A stretch of DNA of 58,777 bases from Empedobacter stercoris (GTDB taxonomy: Bacteria; Bacteroidota; Bacteroidia; Flavobacteriales; Weeksellaceae): positions 1 through 58,777 of the forward strand of contig NZ_JACXZC010000019.1 of the NCBI RefSeq assembly GCF_020281205.1. Direction: 5' to 3'. How positions within the stretch are numbered: the stretch's first letter is position 1; each line of letters starts with the position of its first letter. Positions 15,139 to 23,030 of this stretch are shown piece by piece. A program made the translations under genes and the position numbers. The notes below the pieces were generated by a model. That model did not search any database. It was not told the DNA's origin and saw only the letters and a list, made by a program, of their open reading frames with translations.

Positions 15139-15501
15139 ATGAGAAAAGGTTTAGTCTTATTTTTATTCTTTGTTGCTGGGGTGGTTTTCAGTCAAACAAA
15201 GGGTAATCAAACTTATTATTTTTTTTCCATAGCTTATGGACAAGATAATGAGGTTTATGTAACAGATATTTATGAAGCAGACATTAATAGCAAAGATGTT
15301 TTTGGAAAATTAGCGGATAGATATACAAAGTTTCAGAATCATTTATTAGAAAATGAAGAAATTAATTCGTTAAATGATATACAGACAGGTTATGAAAAAA
15401 ATTATCAGAAAAAAGAACAAGCAATAGCTGAACAAAAGTATTTGCTTTCTACTTTAGAAAAACAGCAGTTTGTAACTAAAGTGATCAATTATAAACTTTA
15501 A
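15139..15501 (+). CDS. Hypothetical exported protein, 120 residues
   Basis: A signal peptide (MRKGLVLFLFFVAGVVFSQ) is followed by a small domain: one predicted beta-hairpin (NQTYYFFSIAYGQDNEVYVTDIYEAD), then a mostly helical, Lys/Gln/Glu-rich region (FQNHLLENEEINSLNDIQTGYEKNYQKKEQAIAEQKY). There are no cysteines and no catalytic motif. It is probably periplasmic. It is a single-gene unit, ended by the hairpin at 15500-15532. No family is recognised. Confidence 0.75.
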   Translation: MRKGLVLFLFFVAGVVFSQTKGNQTYYFFSIAYGQDNEVYVTDIYEADINSKDVFGKLADRYTKFQNHLLENEEINSLNDIQTGYEKNYQKKEQAIAEQKYLLSTLEKQQFVTKVINYKL

Positions 15502-15532
15502 AAAAAGCACTTCTTTACGAAGTGTTTTTTTT
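15500..15532 (+). terminator. Hairpin terminator
   Basis: The stem AAAAGCACTTC / GAAGTGTTTTT, with one G-T pair and loop TTTAC, ends in a T8 run. It starts at the stop codon of the 120-residue exported protein. Confidence 0.85.
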
Positions 15533-15602
15533 GTTAATACAAGTTTATATCCTCAAAAATTCAATACTTTTACCCTTTAAATAATAAAATAAAGAAGTCG
15601 AT

Positions 15603-16697
15603 ATGAACCAAAATACTGAAAGTCCATTCAAAACTTACTTTGATCAAACCCTTGAAAGATGTGGTTTTGATGATGATTTAAAAGCTGGTATTTTATTCTT
15701 TTTAGGAGAAAGTATAATTGCTGCAAATACCAATCAATTGATGAATATGTTTGTAGAAGAAGAAAAAATTCAACAAGAATTCCGTCGATTGTTTACATTG
15801 TATGCTTCGTCAAGTGCTGAAATCAATCCATTTGAAGCATTAGACATAACACCGATCAAACAAATTATTTATACATACAACGAAATTTACGTTAACAAAA
15901 TTAGAAACAAATCATTTGATTTTGAATCAATTATAAACGATAATTTAAAGTCGACATTTAAGTTAGATTTCATTGAAAAATTTGAAGGTAAAACATATAA
16001 GTTAATTACGAATCACAATTTAAACACTTCTTTCTTCAAACAAATTGGTGCATATTTAAATCAATTTGAATTAAGTCATGAAGATATTTATTTGGCAGGA
16101 ATTACATATTATCAAACTCATCAAAAAATAGATTTTGAAGGAATAAATCTTCTTAATCTTAACATTATAGATAGTTTTTCGCCTTTGTATACGACATTAT
16201 TTCATTATCCTTTGTTGTACACTTATTATCCTGCAAATCTGAATGCAAATCATTTGTTTAGTTCTATTTTACAATTCCTTTATTTGCATACGAATACTGA
16301 TATTGCGAAACACATACATGCTTTTCACAACCATGTTTTTTACGAAAATAATCCGAGACGAATTCGCAAAGGTTGGGAATTTGAAGAATTAGAACGAGGT
16401 GTTTTGATTTCGCAAACGATGCACAATGCATTGAATATCCGAAAATCTCCAATTTTTACAACTCGTCCAGACTTTTTAGTTTCGGATAATTATTTGATGA
16501 AAGAATTAAAAGATCAAAACATTAAGTTGGATAATTTTAAAGCACTGATTTCAAAAACTATTGAAGAATATTACGAAACAAATTTAGATGAAGTAGTTAA
16601 TGGGAAATTAAATCATGCTGAATTTTTACAACTTTTAGCAATTATATTTTACGAAACTTCTGCTAATGCAATGATCATTAAATCATGGAAAAACTAA
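15603..16697 (+). CDS. Hypothetical protein, 364 residues
   Basis: This is a soluble, probably all-helical protein without signal peptide or membrane segment. It is rich in Phe, Tyr, Asn and Ile, with a basic stretch NPRRIRKGWEFEELERG near 255. No Walker, zinc-finger or nuclease motif was found and no family is recognised. Its end overlaps the start of the next gene (16685) by 13 bases, so the two are translationally coupled and probably act together. A TACTTTTA box about 30 bases upstream is a weak minus-7 candidate. Confidence 0.75.
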   Translation: MNQNTESPFKTYFDQTLERCGFDDDLKAGILFFLGESIIAANTNQLMNMFVEEEKIQQEFRRLFTLYASSSAEINPFEALDITPIKQIIYTYNEIYVNKIRNKSFDFESIINDNLKSTFKLDFIEKFEGKTYKLITNHNLNTSFFKQIGAYLNQFELSHEDIYLAGITYYQTHQKIDFEGINLLNLNIIDSFSPLYTTLFHYPLLYTYYPANLNANHLFSSILQFLYLHTNTDIAKHIHAFHNHVFYENNPRRIRKGWEFEELERGVLISQTMHNALNIRKSPIFTTRPDFLVSDNYLMKELKDQNIKLDNFKALISKTIEEYYETNLDEVVNGKLNHAEFLQLLAIIFYETSANAMIIKSWKN

Positions 16698-16948
16698 CAT
16701 TTTCTCAGGAAAATAAAATAAAATTGGAAGAATATTTTGGTGAACTTTTGCCTCGATTACCTTTTGAAACCGTCACGTTCTACGAATCAAGTAATTCTTG
16801 GGAAGGACAAATTGAGTATATTTTGAATTTGAAAACTGGAGAATTAAACTATCATACAATTGAGAATGTAAAACATCAAATTGAGATTTCAACTGAAATG
16901 ATGCAACGTATCGAAAGTGAAATTATCTTGATGTTAGAAAATATTTAA
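16685..16948 (+). CDS. Hypothetical protein, 87 residues, coupled to the upstream gene
   Basis: This is a small acidic protein (MEKLTFSQENKIKLEEYFGELLPRL...). A predicted beta-hairpin (ETVTFYESSNSWEGQIEYILNLKTGELNYHTI) lies between two helices. It has no recognised domain. The start lies inside the last codons of the 364-residue gene, a spacing typical of partner proteins, but nothing in the sequence gives a function. Confidence 0.7.
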   Translation: MEKLTFSQENKIKLEEYFGELLPRLPFETVTFYESSNSWEGQIEYILNLKTGELNYHTIENVKHQIEISTEMMQRIESEIILMLENI

Positions 16949-16986
16949 ATAGAAAACGTATAAATAGTACTATATAATTAAAAACT

Positions 16987-17014
16987 AAAGTTTCTCCCTT
17001 GCGGGAGAAACTTT
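16987..17014 (-). terminator. Terminator overlapping the stop of the DUF5670-type gene
   Basis: A 12-bp perfect stem (AAAGTTTCTCCC / GGGAGAAACTTT) with loop TTGC is followed on the minus strand by TAGTTTTTAATT. The first stem bases overlap the TAA of the small membrane-protein gene. Confidence 0.85.
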
Positions 17015-17171
17015 AAGGTTTTCGACCTGTTATCAATCGATATAAGATTGCAATAACGGCCAAAACCAATAAAATATGGATAAAACTTCCTACTGCTTCA
17101 CCAAATCCGAAATAACCAATTGCCCAAAGTATAAGTAGGATGATAGCAATTGTATAAACAAGATTTCCCAT
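17013..17171 (-). CDS. Lmo0937/DUF5670-type small membrane protein
   Basis: The product has 52 residues and is nearly all hydrophobic. It has two transmembrane helices (VYTIAIILLILWAIGYFGF and SFIHILLVLAVIAILYRLI) and a basic tail TGRKP. The pattern ILWAIGYFGF plus HILLVLAVIA is the signature of the Lmo0937/DUF5670 family, widespread small inner-membrane proteins often induced by envelope or general stress; their molecular role is unknown. The ATG at 17171 is followed by a complete frame, and a strong hairpin overlaps its stop. It is too short for ordinary length cut-offs. Confidence 0.8.
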   Translation of the reverse strand: MGNLVYTIAIILLILWAIGYFGFGEAVGSFIHILLVLAVIAILYRLITGRKP

Positions 17172-17232
17172 AATTTGTGATTTTTAGATGGTTTTTATCG
17201 TTTAACTATCTAAAAACGTTCCAAAAAAAAAT

Positions 17233-17631
17233 TTACAAACCTTTACTAACTTCTTTTTTTGTAAACAAATGCGAGATTACTTCTAATTTATCCTTGTCGA
17301 ATAGGCAAAAATTATCGATATAAAATGGGGTAAAATGAAAACTCTGTTGATCTATAATTCCAAACTCTCTTTTATTAGGTTCGTACGCAACAAAACCCGA
17401 ACGTAAAAAAGGTTTACAAGAAACTTTATACAACACAATATCATTTGTAAATAATCGTCGATTACGTTTATCCTTAACACCTATTCCGATATCAATTGTA
17501 TCAAAGGGTAAAGATGTTTCATGCCAAGTAAATTCATTGTATCCCTTAAAATAGGTTACTCCATTCATTTCTTTTGCATAACCTTCTATTTTGTTTTTAT
17601 TTCGTAATCGATAATATCCGATCGTTTTCAT
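17233..17631 (-). CDS. YopX-like hypothetical protein, 132 residues
   Basis: The central segment ETSLPFDTIDIGIGVKDKRNRRLFTNDIVLYK matches the G-x-KDKNGKxIYxGDIV core of phage-associated YopX proteins, small beta-rich proteins of unknown role; the rest (SGFVAYEPNKREFGIIDQQ) also fits. YopX genes usually sit in prophages or conjugative islands, but nothing else around this gene looks phage-derived. I place the start at ATG 17631 (MKTIGYYRLRN); a TTG five codons upstream is possible. The gene is divergent from the methyltransferase gene. Confidence 0.55.
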   Translation of the reverse strand: MKTIGYYRLRNKNKIEGYAKEMNGVTYFKGYNEFTWHETSLPFDTIDIGIGVKDKRNRRLFTNDIVLYKVSCKPFLRSGFVAYEPNKREFGIIDQQSFHFTPFYIDNFCLFDKDKLEVISHLFTKKEVSKGL

Positions 17632-17720
17632 TTGGCAAATTTGCAATAAAATATTTTAAAATAGAAACGAACAATATTAAAATAGATGATTACATTTATC
17701 ATCCGAAAACAACTAACACA

Positions 17721-18254
17721 ATGTATAAGGTTTATCCGCAAAAAAGATATAACGAGACATTAGCTTTACTGAAACAGTTTGCTGCACCTACTGACAAAAT
17801 CTTAGATTTAGGAATTAAAAATCCTTTTTCAGAAGTAATGCTTGAAAATGGTTTTGATGTAAAAAATACAAATGGCGATGATTTAGATTATTATTATAAG
17901 GATTTGCAAAATTATGATGCTAACTTTGTCACAGCTTTAGAAATTTTAGAGCATTTGGTTAATCCGATGGAAGTTTTAAGAAACTTACCTGGTGATAAAC
18001 TATTAGCATCTATCCCAATGCGTTTATGGTTTTCATCTGCTTATCGTAGTCAAAATGACTCAAGAGATGTGCATTACCATGAGTTTGAAGATTGGCAATT
18101 TGATATGTTAATGGAAAAAGCTGGATGGACAGTTATTCATCGTCACAAATGGACACATCCATCAAATAAACTGGGAATTAGACCCTTATTAAGAAGAATT
18201 ACACCAAGATATTATGCTGTTTACGCAGAACGAAAAAAAGACTTTACTTTCTAA
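17721..18254 (+). CDS. Class I SAM-dependent methyltransferase-like protein
   Basis: The product has 177 residues from ATG 17721; the frame is open further upstream but that part is not protein-like. It has a Rossmann start (DKILDLGIKNPFSEVMLENGF) with an atypical motif I lacking the usual GxGxG. The methyltransferase-type motifs FVTALEILEHLVNPMEVLRNL and LLASIPMRLWF follow, and the C-terminal part has HYHEFEDWQFDMLMEKAGWTVIHRHKW. The substrate is unknown. The glycosyltransferase frame begins 41 bases before its stop, so both are made from one mRNA; a role in glycan or lipid decoration is plausible. Confidence 0.75.
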   Translation: MYKVYPQKRYNETLALLKQFAAPTDKILDLGIKNPFSEVMLENGFDVKNTNGDDLDYYYKDLQNYDANFVTALEILEHLVNPMEVLRNLPGDKLLASIPMRLWFSSAYRSQNDSRDVHYHEFEDWQFDMLMEKAGWTVIHRHKWTHPSNKLGIRPLLRRITPRYYAVYAERKKDFTF

Positions 18255-19101
18255 CTACTCAATTGTTATACCTGCACATAACGAAGAAGATTTTATTGCA
18301 ATAACATTACAATCTATCGTTAATCAAACAGTTTTACCGTACGAAGTAATTGTTGTGAATGATCATTCAACCGATAGAACACAACAAATTGTAGAAGAAT
18401 TTACAGCCAAGTATCCTTTTATAAAATTAAGAAATATTCTTTCGAAAGGAGAACATCAACCAGGCAGTAAAGTCATTCAAGCTTTTCTAAAAGGTTATGA
18501 ACAAATTGATCCGAATTACGATATTATTGTTAAATTGGATGCAGATTTAGATATTCCAAATCATTATTTCGAAACAATTTTACACCATTTCAATCAAGAT
18601 GATGAAGTTGCAATGGCAGGTGGGTTTGCGTACATCGAAAAAAATGGAGAATGGGTTTTAGAAAATCTAACCGATAAAGACCATATTCGCGGTGCATTTA
18701 AAGCTTATCGAAAAAAATGTTATGAAAAAATTGGAGGTTTACGTGCACATATGGGTTGGGACACTGTAGACGAACTATTGTGTAAATATTATGGTTGGAA
18801 AGTTGTGACAAACGAATCATTACATATAAAACATCTAAAACCTACTGGCGCAAGTTATAACAAATCAGCACTTTACAAACAAGGAGCAGCTTATTATGCT
18901 TTAGGTTATGGTTTTTGGATTACCACAATTGCTGGTACAAAATTGGCGTTGCGTAAAAAGAAACCATCCTATATATTCTATTATTTGAAAGGTTTTTTTG
19001 AAGCAAAATCTAATGGAACAAAAAAAATGGTCAATCGGGAACAAGAAAAATTTATTCGAAATTATCGTTGGTCTAAAATGAAACAAAAAATAAAAGTTTA
19101 A
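18214..19101 (+). CDS. Glycosyltransferase family 2 protein
   Basis: This is a 295-residue GT-A fold enzyme that transfers a sugar from a nucleotide sugar at the inner face of the membrane. It has YSIVIPAHNEEDFIAITLQSIVNQT at the N-terminus, VVNDHSTDRTQQI, the metal-binding VKLDADLDIP (DxD) near 105 and a GGLRAHMGWDTVDELLCKYYGWKV acceptor-region block. The C-terminal ~60 residues are basic and partly hydrophobic, perhaps membrane-associated. ATG 18214 overlaps the methyltransferase by 41 bases, and the conserved core begins only 15 residues later. It is followed after 7 bases by an exported protein. Confidence 0.88.
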   Translation: MLFTQNEKKTLLSNYSIVIPAHNEEDFIAITLQSIVNQTVLPYEVIVVNDHSTDRTQQIVEEFTAKYPFIKLRNILSKGEHQPGSKVIQAFLKGYEQIDPNYDIIVKLDADLDIPNHYFETILHHFNQDDEVAMAGGFAYIEKNGEWVLENLTDKDHIRGAFKAYRKKCYEKIGGLRAHMGWDTVDELLCKYYGWKVVTNESLHIKHLKPTGASYNKSALYKQGAAYYALGYGFWITTIAGTKLALRKKKPSYIFYYLKGFFEAKSNGTKKMVNREQEKFIRNYRWSKMKQKIKV

Positions 19102-19108
19102 AACTAAA

Positions 19109-19870
19109 ATGCGCTATTGGTTTACATATCTTCTTATCACTTTGCCTTTGATCAATTTTGCACAAAGCAAACTGATTACTGGTTCGGTCGTGGTTGATGA
19201 AGGTAACGAATATTTCTCTGCTATTTCTGGAGCTCGTGTCGAAAATGTAACATCTGAAAGTAAAACTTATACAAGTTCTTCAGGTTATTATTCAATACAA
19301 GCAAATGTGGGTGATACAATTTTGTTTGAAGCCAATTTTTTAGTTCCAAGAAAAATCGTTGTCAATCAAAATATCTACGACAAAGGATTTTTACAAGCTC
19401 ATTTGGATATTGAAATAATCGAATTAACAGGTGCAACTATCGGTAAAGGACCTTTGCAACCTAAATATCACAAAGACAATAAAACAGATCTATATGATAA
19501 AATGGGGCTTGATCAACGATTAAGAGATTTAGAACCTAAAAGAGATATTGCAAAATTCAAACCGATGGATGTTTTAAATCCTGTACGATTAATTGGTCAT
19601 ATGAATGGTTTTTACCGCGAACAACGTCGTGTTCGTAATTACGAAACAAAACTATCTCTAATTCAAGAGGTTAAAAACTATTACCCAACCGAATTCTACA
19701 CCAATCAATTGAATATACCTTCTTACAAAATTGAAGAATTTTTATATTATGTTAACGCACGTTATCCACTTCAAGACAAAGTTTTGAGCAGACAATTCGG
19801 AACAATTATGATTGATTTAGAATCTTATGCAAAAGAATATTTGACTGAATTAAATCAATCTAAAAACTAA
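19109..19870 (+). CDS. Exported CarboxypepD-reg-like protein (paralogue 1)
   Basis: The product has 253 residues, with a signal peptide ending at INFAQS. Residues ~21-100 form a carboxypeptidase-D regulatory-like (transthyretin-type) beta-sandwich: KLITGSVVVDEGNEYFSAISGARVEN, then SGYYSIQANVGDTILFEANFLVPRKIVV. A helical C-terminal part follows (YETKLSLIQEVKNYYPTEFYTNQLNIPSYKIEEFLYYV). It shares the late K-NY-x-x-x-FY-x-N-x-L-x-IP-x-x-KI block with the next gene (19977-20804), so they are paralogues. It is probably periplasmic or outer-membrane anchored. It lies 7 bases behind the glycosyltransferase. Confidence 0.8.
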   Translation: MRYWFTYLLITLPLINFAQSKLITGSVVVDEGNEYFSAISGARVENVTSESKTYTSSSGYYSIQANVGDTILFEANFLVPRKIVVNQNIYDKGFLQAHLDIEIIELTGATIGKGPLQPKYHKDNKTDLYDKMGLDQRLRDLEPKRDIAKFKPMDVLNPVRLIGHMNGFYREQRRVRNYETKLSLIQEVKNYYPTEFYTNQLNIPSYKIEEFLYYVNARYPLQDKVLSRQFGTIMIDLESYAKEYLTELNQSKN

Positions 19871-19976
19871 ATATTCACAATACCATATTAAAGTTTCGCC
19901 AATAAATGTTAACACGTTAATCGCTATATTTTTTAGACTTATATTCGTGCAAATAATTAAACATAATAATAAACAA

Positions 19977-20804
19977 TTGAAATCACTATTTACCATTCTA
20001 ATTTTATTGTTTTCACAGTTCATTTTTGGACAAGAAAAATGGATACAAGGAAATATTATTATCGATGATTCTGATGATACTGCCGAAGGAATTTATGTAA
20101 CGAATTTGCGTACAAACCATACTACGATTTCCAATTTTACAGGCACTTTCCTTATTCAAGCACAAGTAAATGACACCTTGAAAATACAATCTGATTGGTA
20201 TGAAAATCGATTGATTATTTTAAAACCTAATCTATTTAGTAAACCCACTATTGTTGTGCATTTGGCGGTACAAACCATTCAATTAAACACTGCTTTTATC
20301 GGTCAAAAACTAACTGGAATTCTTGAAAAAGATGTCAAAAATGGAAAAAAACAAGATGTAGTTACAAACCTTTACAAAAGTCTTGGTGTAAATCCAGATA
20401 TCAAGCCAATAAAGGATACTTCTGCTTTAAGAGCGGGTCTATTAGATGGTGATATTTCACTAACTCGTTTGGATATTGGTCGTTTGTACGATGTGTTTAC
20501 AGGAAAAGCTAAACAACGAAAAGCATTGATAGATTACGAAAGTAAATACGATAAAATCACAAAAATAAAAAATTATTTTGGCGAAGATTATTTTATAAAT
20601 GATTTAAAAATTCCGAAATTTAAAATCAGAGATTTCATAGATAACGCACTGAAAAACACTGAATCTAAAATAGAATTGAATGATGTTAATTATTTTAAAT
20701 TACTTCAATTATTTAATTCATACAGCAAAATTTACCTCGACTTTTTGTACGGAAAAGTCCCTAACAACACAAAAGTTATTCAAAAAGATTCCATAGATGA
20801 TTAA
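19977..20804 (+). CDS. Exported CarboxypepD-reg-like protein (paralogue 2)
   Basis: The product has about 275 residues. A TTG start at 19977 gives a clean signal peptide (MKSLFTILILLFSQFIFGQ); a GTG at 19947 would add ten polar residues, and that stretch lies close to the likely minus-7 box (TATATTCG near 19940), so I prefer TTG. The mature part has a beta-sandwich start (EKWIQGNIIIDDSDDTAEGIYVTNL, FTGTFLIQAQVNDTLKIQS) like its neighbour. The ending YESKYDKITKIKNYFGEDYFINDLKIPKFKIRDFI aligns with paralogue 1. Function is unknown. A terminator follows. Confidence 0.75.
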   Translation: MKSLFTILILLFSQFIFGQEKWIQGNIIIDDSDDTAEGIYVTNLRTNHTTISNFTGTFLIQAQVNDTLKIQSDWYENRLIILKPNLFSKPTIVVHLAVQTIQLNTAFIGQKLTGILEKDVKNGKKQDVVTNLYKSLGVNPDIKPIKDTSALRAGLLDGDISLTRLDIGRLYDVFTGKAKQRKALIDYESKYDKITKIKNYFGEDYFINDLKIPKFKIRDFIDNALKNTESKIELNDVNYFKLLQLFNSYSKIYLDFLYGKVPNNTKVIQKDSIDD

Positions 20805-20806
20805 AT

Positions 20807-20833
20807 AAAAGAGCTTGATTTTCAATCTCTTTT
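20807..20833 (+). terminator. Hairpin terminator
   Basis: The stem AAAAGAG(C)TTGA / TCAA(T)CTCTTTT ends in a T-run after the second CarboxypepD-reg-like gene. Confidence 0.7.
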
Positions 20834-20874
20834 ATGATTTATAAATATCATTTCAAAATTTATTGCTTATCATG

Positions 20875-20882
20875 TACCTTTG
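20875..20882 (+). promoter_or_regulatory. Promoter of the RluA-type gene, minus-7 TACCTTTG
   Basis: This exact TAnnTTTG match lies 20 bases before ATG 20903, giving a predicted leader of about 14 bases. It argues against the upstream in-frame start at 20834, which would lie upstream of this promoter. Confidence 0.6.
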
Positions 20883-20902
20883 CAAGGATTTCAAAAAATA
20901 AA

Positions 20903-22591
20903 ATGTCCAACTACTTTCAATATTTTAAGCAACCAATCTCAACTTACGAACTACCCACTAAGTTTGATTATCCATTTTATTATGAACCTACTGAAATTGC
21001 AAAATTAGCATGTCAAGAAGTTCAAGACTATTTAAAAAACCAAACCGATTTTGAACATAATTTTGGTTTAGAAAAAGAAAAAAACCACTCTTCTACTCCA
21101 ATTGGTAAAATGTTTGGTGTTTTGGTTGTTCGAAATAGTAAAGATGAAATTGGCTATATAGCTGCTGTTTCAGGAAAATTAGCCAATACCAATCAACATA
21201 AACTTTTCGTTCCACCAGTTTTTGATATGTTAAACAAAAATGGATTTTTCTTGGAACAAGAAGAACGCTTAAATGAGATAAATCGAATTTTAGAAAAGTT
21301 AGAATCAGATGAAAAATTTCTTCAATTGAAAGATGATTTTCATGAATTTGAATTGAATGCAACAGCAAGAATTAATGAAGGAAAACAACTTTTAAAATCA
21401 AATAAAAAAGATCGTAAAAAACAACGCGAAAATATTTCTTCAACTTTATCTCAAGATGAAATACAACTTTTTGAAGATGATTTAATCAAACAAAGTTTGC
21501 GCGATAAATATGAATTTAGAGTTCTAAACGAACAAATTGAACTTGAACGAAATCAATTTTCAAATCAAATTAAAACATTTGAAGAGGAAATAAACGCATT
21601 AAAAGAAGAACGAAAATTAAAATCTAATTCTCTTCAAAATCAATTATTTAACCAATATCAGTTCTTGAATAAGTTTAAGCAAGAAAAAAGTTTATTGGAT
21701 ATCTTTTCTACATCTGTTTTTCAACAACCTCCTGCTGCGGCTGGTGAATGCGCTGCACCGAAATTATTGCAATATGCATTTCAAAATAATTTAGATCCAA
21801 TTTGTATGGCTGAATTTTGGTGGGGAGATTCGCCTAAATCTGAAGTGAGAAAACATGGTCAATTTTATCCTGCTTGCACGGGTAAATGCGAACCTATTTT
21901 GGGACATATGTTAACAGGAATTGATTTGAACGAAAATTTATTATTAAAACAAAATACTACTGTTAAAGAATTAGAAATTTTGTACCAAGACGAAGATATA
22001 GCTGTCATTAATAAGCCTGAAGAATTTCTTTCTGTTCCTGGAATAGAAATCAAAGATTCTGTTTATATAAGAATTCAACAACAATTTCCACATGCAACAG
22101 GACCGATAATTGTACATCGTTTGGATATGTCTACTTCTGGTATTTTGGTGTTAGCATTAAATAAAGAAAGTCATAAACACTTACAACAACAATTCATAAA
22201 ACGTAAAGTTGCAAAACGATATATTGCACTTTTAGATGGAATTGTTGAGCATCCTTCTGGATATTTAGATTTACCGTTACGTGTAGATCTGGATGATAGA
22301 CCACGTCAAATGGTGTGCTATGAACATGGAAAAACTGCACAAACGAAATATGAAGTTATCGAAAGAAAAGCGAACAAAACGTTGATTTATTTTTATCCAA
22401 TTACAGGACGAACACATCAATTACGCATGCATGCCTCGCACATTTTAGGACTAAACGCTCCAATTATTGGGGATGATTTGTACGGGAAAAAAGCAAATCG
22501 ATTGCATCTTCATGCCGAGACATTAGAATTTACACATCCTAAAACAAAAGAAGTGATGAAATTCCAAGTGGATCCAAATTTTAATATTTAA
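20903..22591 (+). CDS. RluA-family pseudouridine synthase with long N-terminal extension
   Basis: The product has 562 residues. The last ~210 are an RluA-type catalytic domain: EDIAVINKPEEFLSVPG, PIIVHRLDMSTSGILVLA with the catalytic Asp near 407, KRYIALLDG and TGRTHQLRMHASH. It isomerises uridines in rRNA and/or tRNA. The first ~350 residues hold a charged coiled-coil (about 125-270) and a cysteine-bearing block (GECAAPKLLQYAF, ICMAEFWWG, FYPACTGKCEPILG at 285-335) found in a subgroup of RluA relatives. Ordinary RluA is ~220 residues. No signal peptide is present. The RNA target is not known from sequence. Confidence 0.88.
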   Translation: MSNYFQYFKQPISTYELPTKFDYPFYYEPTEIAKLACQEVQDYLKNQTDFEHNFGLEKEKNHSSTPIGKMFGVLVVRNSKDEIGYIAAVSGKLANTNQHKLFVPPVFDMLNKNGFFLEQEERLNEINRILEKLESDEKFLQLKDDFHEFELNATARINEGKQLLKSNKKDRKKQRENISSTLSQDEIQLFEDDLIKQSLRDKYEFRVLNEQIELERNQFSNQIKTFEEEINALKEERKLKSNSLQNQLFNQYQFLNKFKQEKSLLDIFSTSVFQQPPAAAGECAAPKLLQYAFQNNLDPICMAEFWWGDSPKSEVRKHGQFYPACTGKCEPILGHMLTGIDLNENLLLKQNTTVKELEILYQDEDIAVINKPEEFLSVPGIEIKDSVYIRIQQQFPHATGPIIVHRLDMSTSGILVLALNKESHKHLQQQFIKRKVAKRYIALLDGIVEHPSGYLDLPLRVDLDDRPRQMVCYEHGKTAQTKYEVIERKANKTLIYFYPITGRTHQLRMHASHILGLNAPIIGDDLYGKKANRLHLHAETLEFTHPKTKEVMKFQVDPNFNI

Positions 22592-22612
22592 TTTTGTGAA
22601 AGAATATATACA

Positions 22613-22966
22613 ATGGAAAATAAAGAATTGACAATACGAGAAGTGATTTATCGTGATATGGACACCATGATTATGGCTAAATTGCGTAATGGATCTAATA
22701 TCTCAATAGATGATTTGATTGATATTTCTTCTTATTTAGCTGCAAGTTTGTTTCGTGAACGTTGGAAACAAAAAGGAGAGTTAAGCGAAGGAGAAGTAAA
22801 TGTTGTTTTAGGAAATATAGGTGATTTTTGTAACGAACATTTTGGCGAATACTTTACACAACAAGATTTTGATAAGATTGTAAAAATCTCTCAATTATTA
22901 TTACAAAAACCAACTTTTGATAACGATTCACAAGAATTTTTTGATTCGATATTAAAAACAGAATAA
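22613..22966 (+). CDS. Hypothetical protein, 117 residues
   Basis: This is a small acidic, probably all-helical cytoplasmic protein (REVIYRDMDTMIMAKLRNGSNISIDDLIDISSYLAASLFRERWKQKGELSEGE...). There are no cysteine clusters and no known motif. It follows the pseudouridine synthase by 21 bases and shares its terminator at 22981-23013, so they are likely co-transcribed. I do not recognise the family. Confidence 0.7.
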   Translation: MENKELTIREVIYRDMDTMIMAKLRNGSNISIDDLIDISSYLAASLFRERWKQKGELSEGEVNVVLGNIGDFCNEHFGEYFTQQDFDKIVKISQLLLQKPTFDNDSQEFFDSILKTE

Positions 22967-22980
22967 AAATATAATGTACA

Positions 22981-23013
22981 AAAAAAACCACTTCGATTGA
23001 AGTGGTTTTTTTA
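22981..23013. terminator. Bidirectional terminator
   Basis: The stem AAAAAACCACTTC / GAAGTGGTTTTTT with loop GATT ends both the 117-residue gene and the efflux operon. Confidence 0.88.
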
Positions 23014-23030
23014 TGATTAGATAGATAAGT

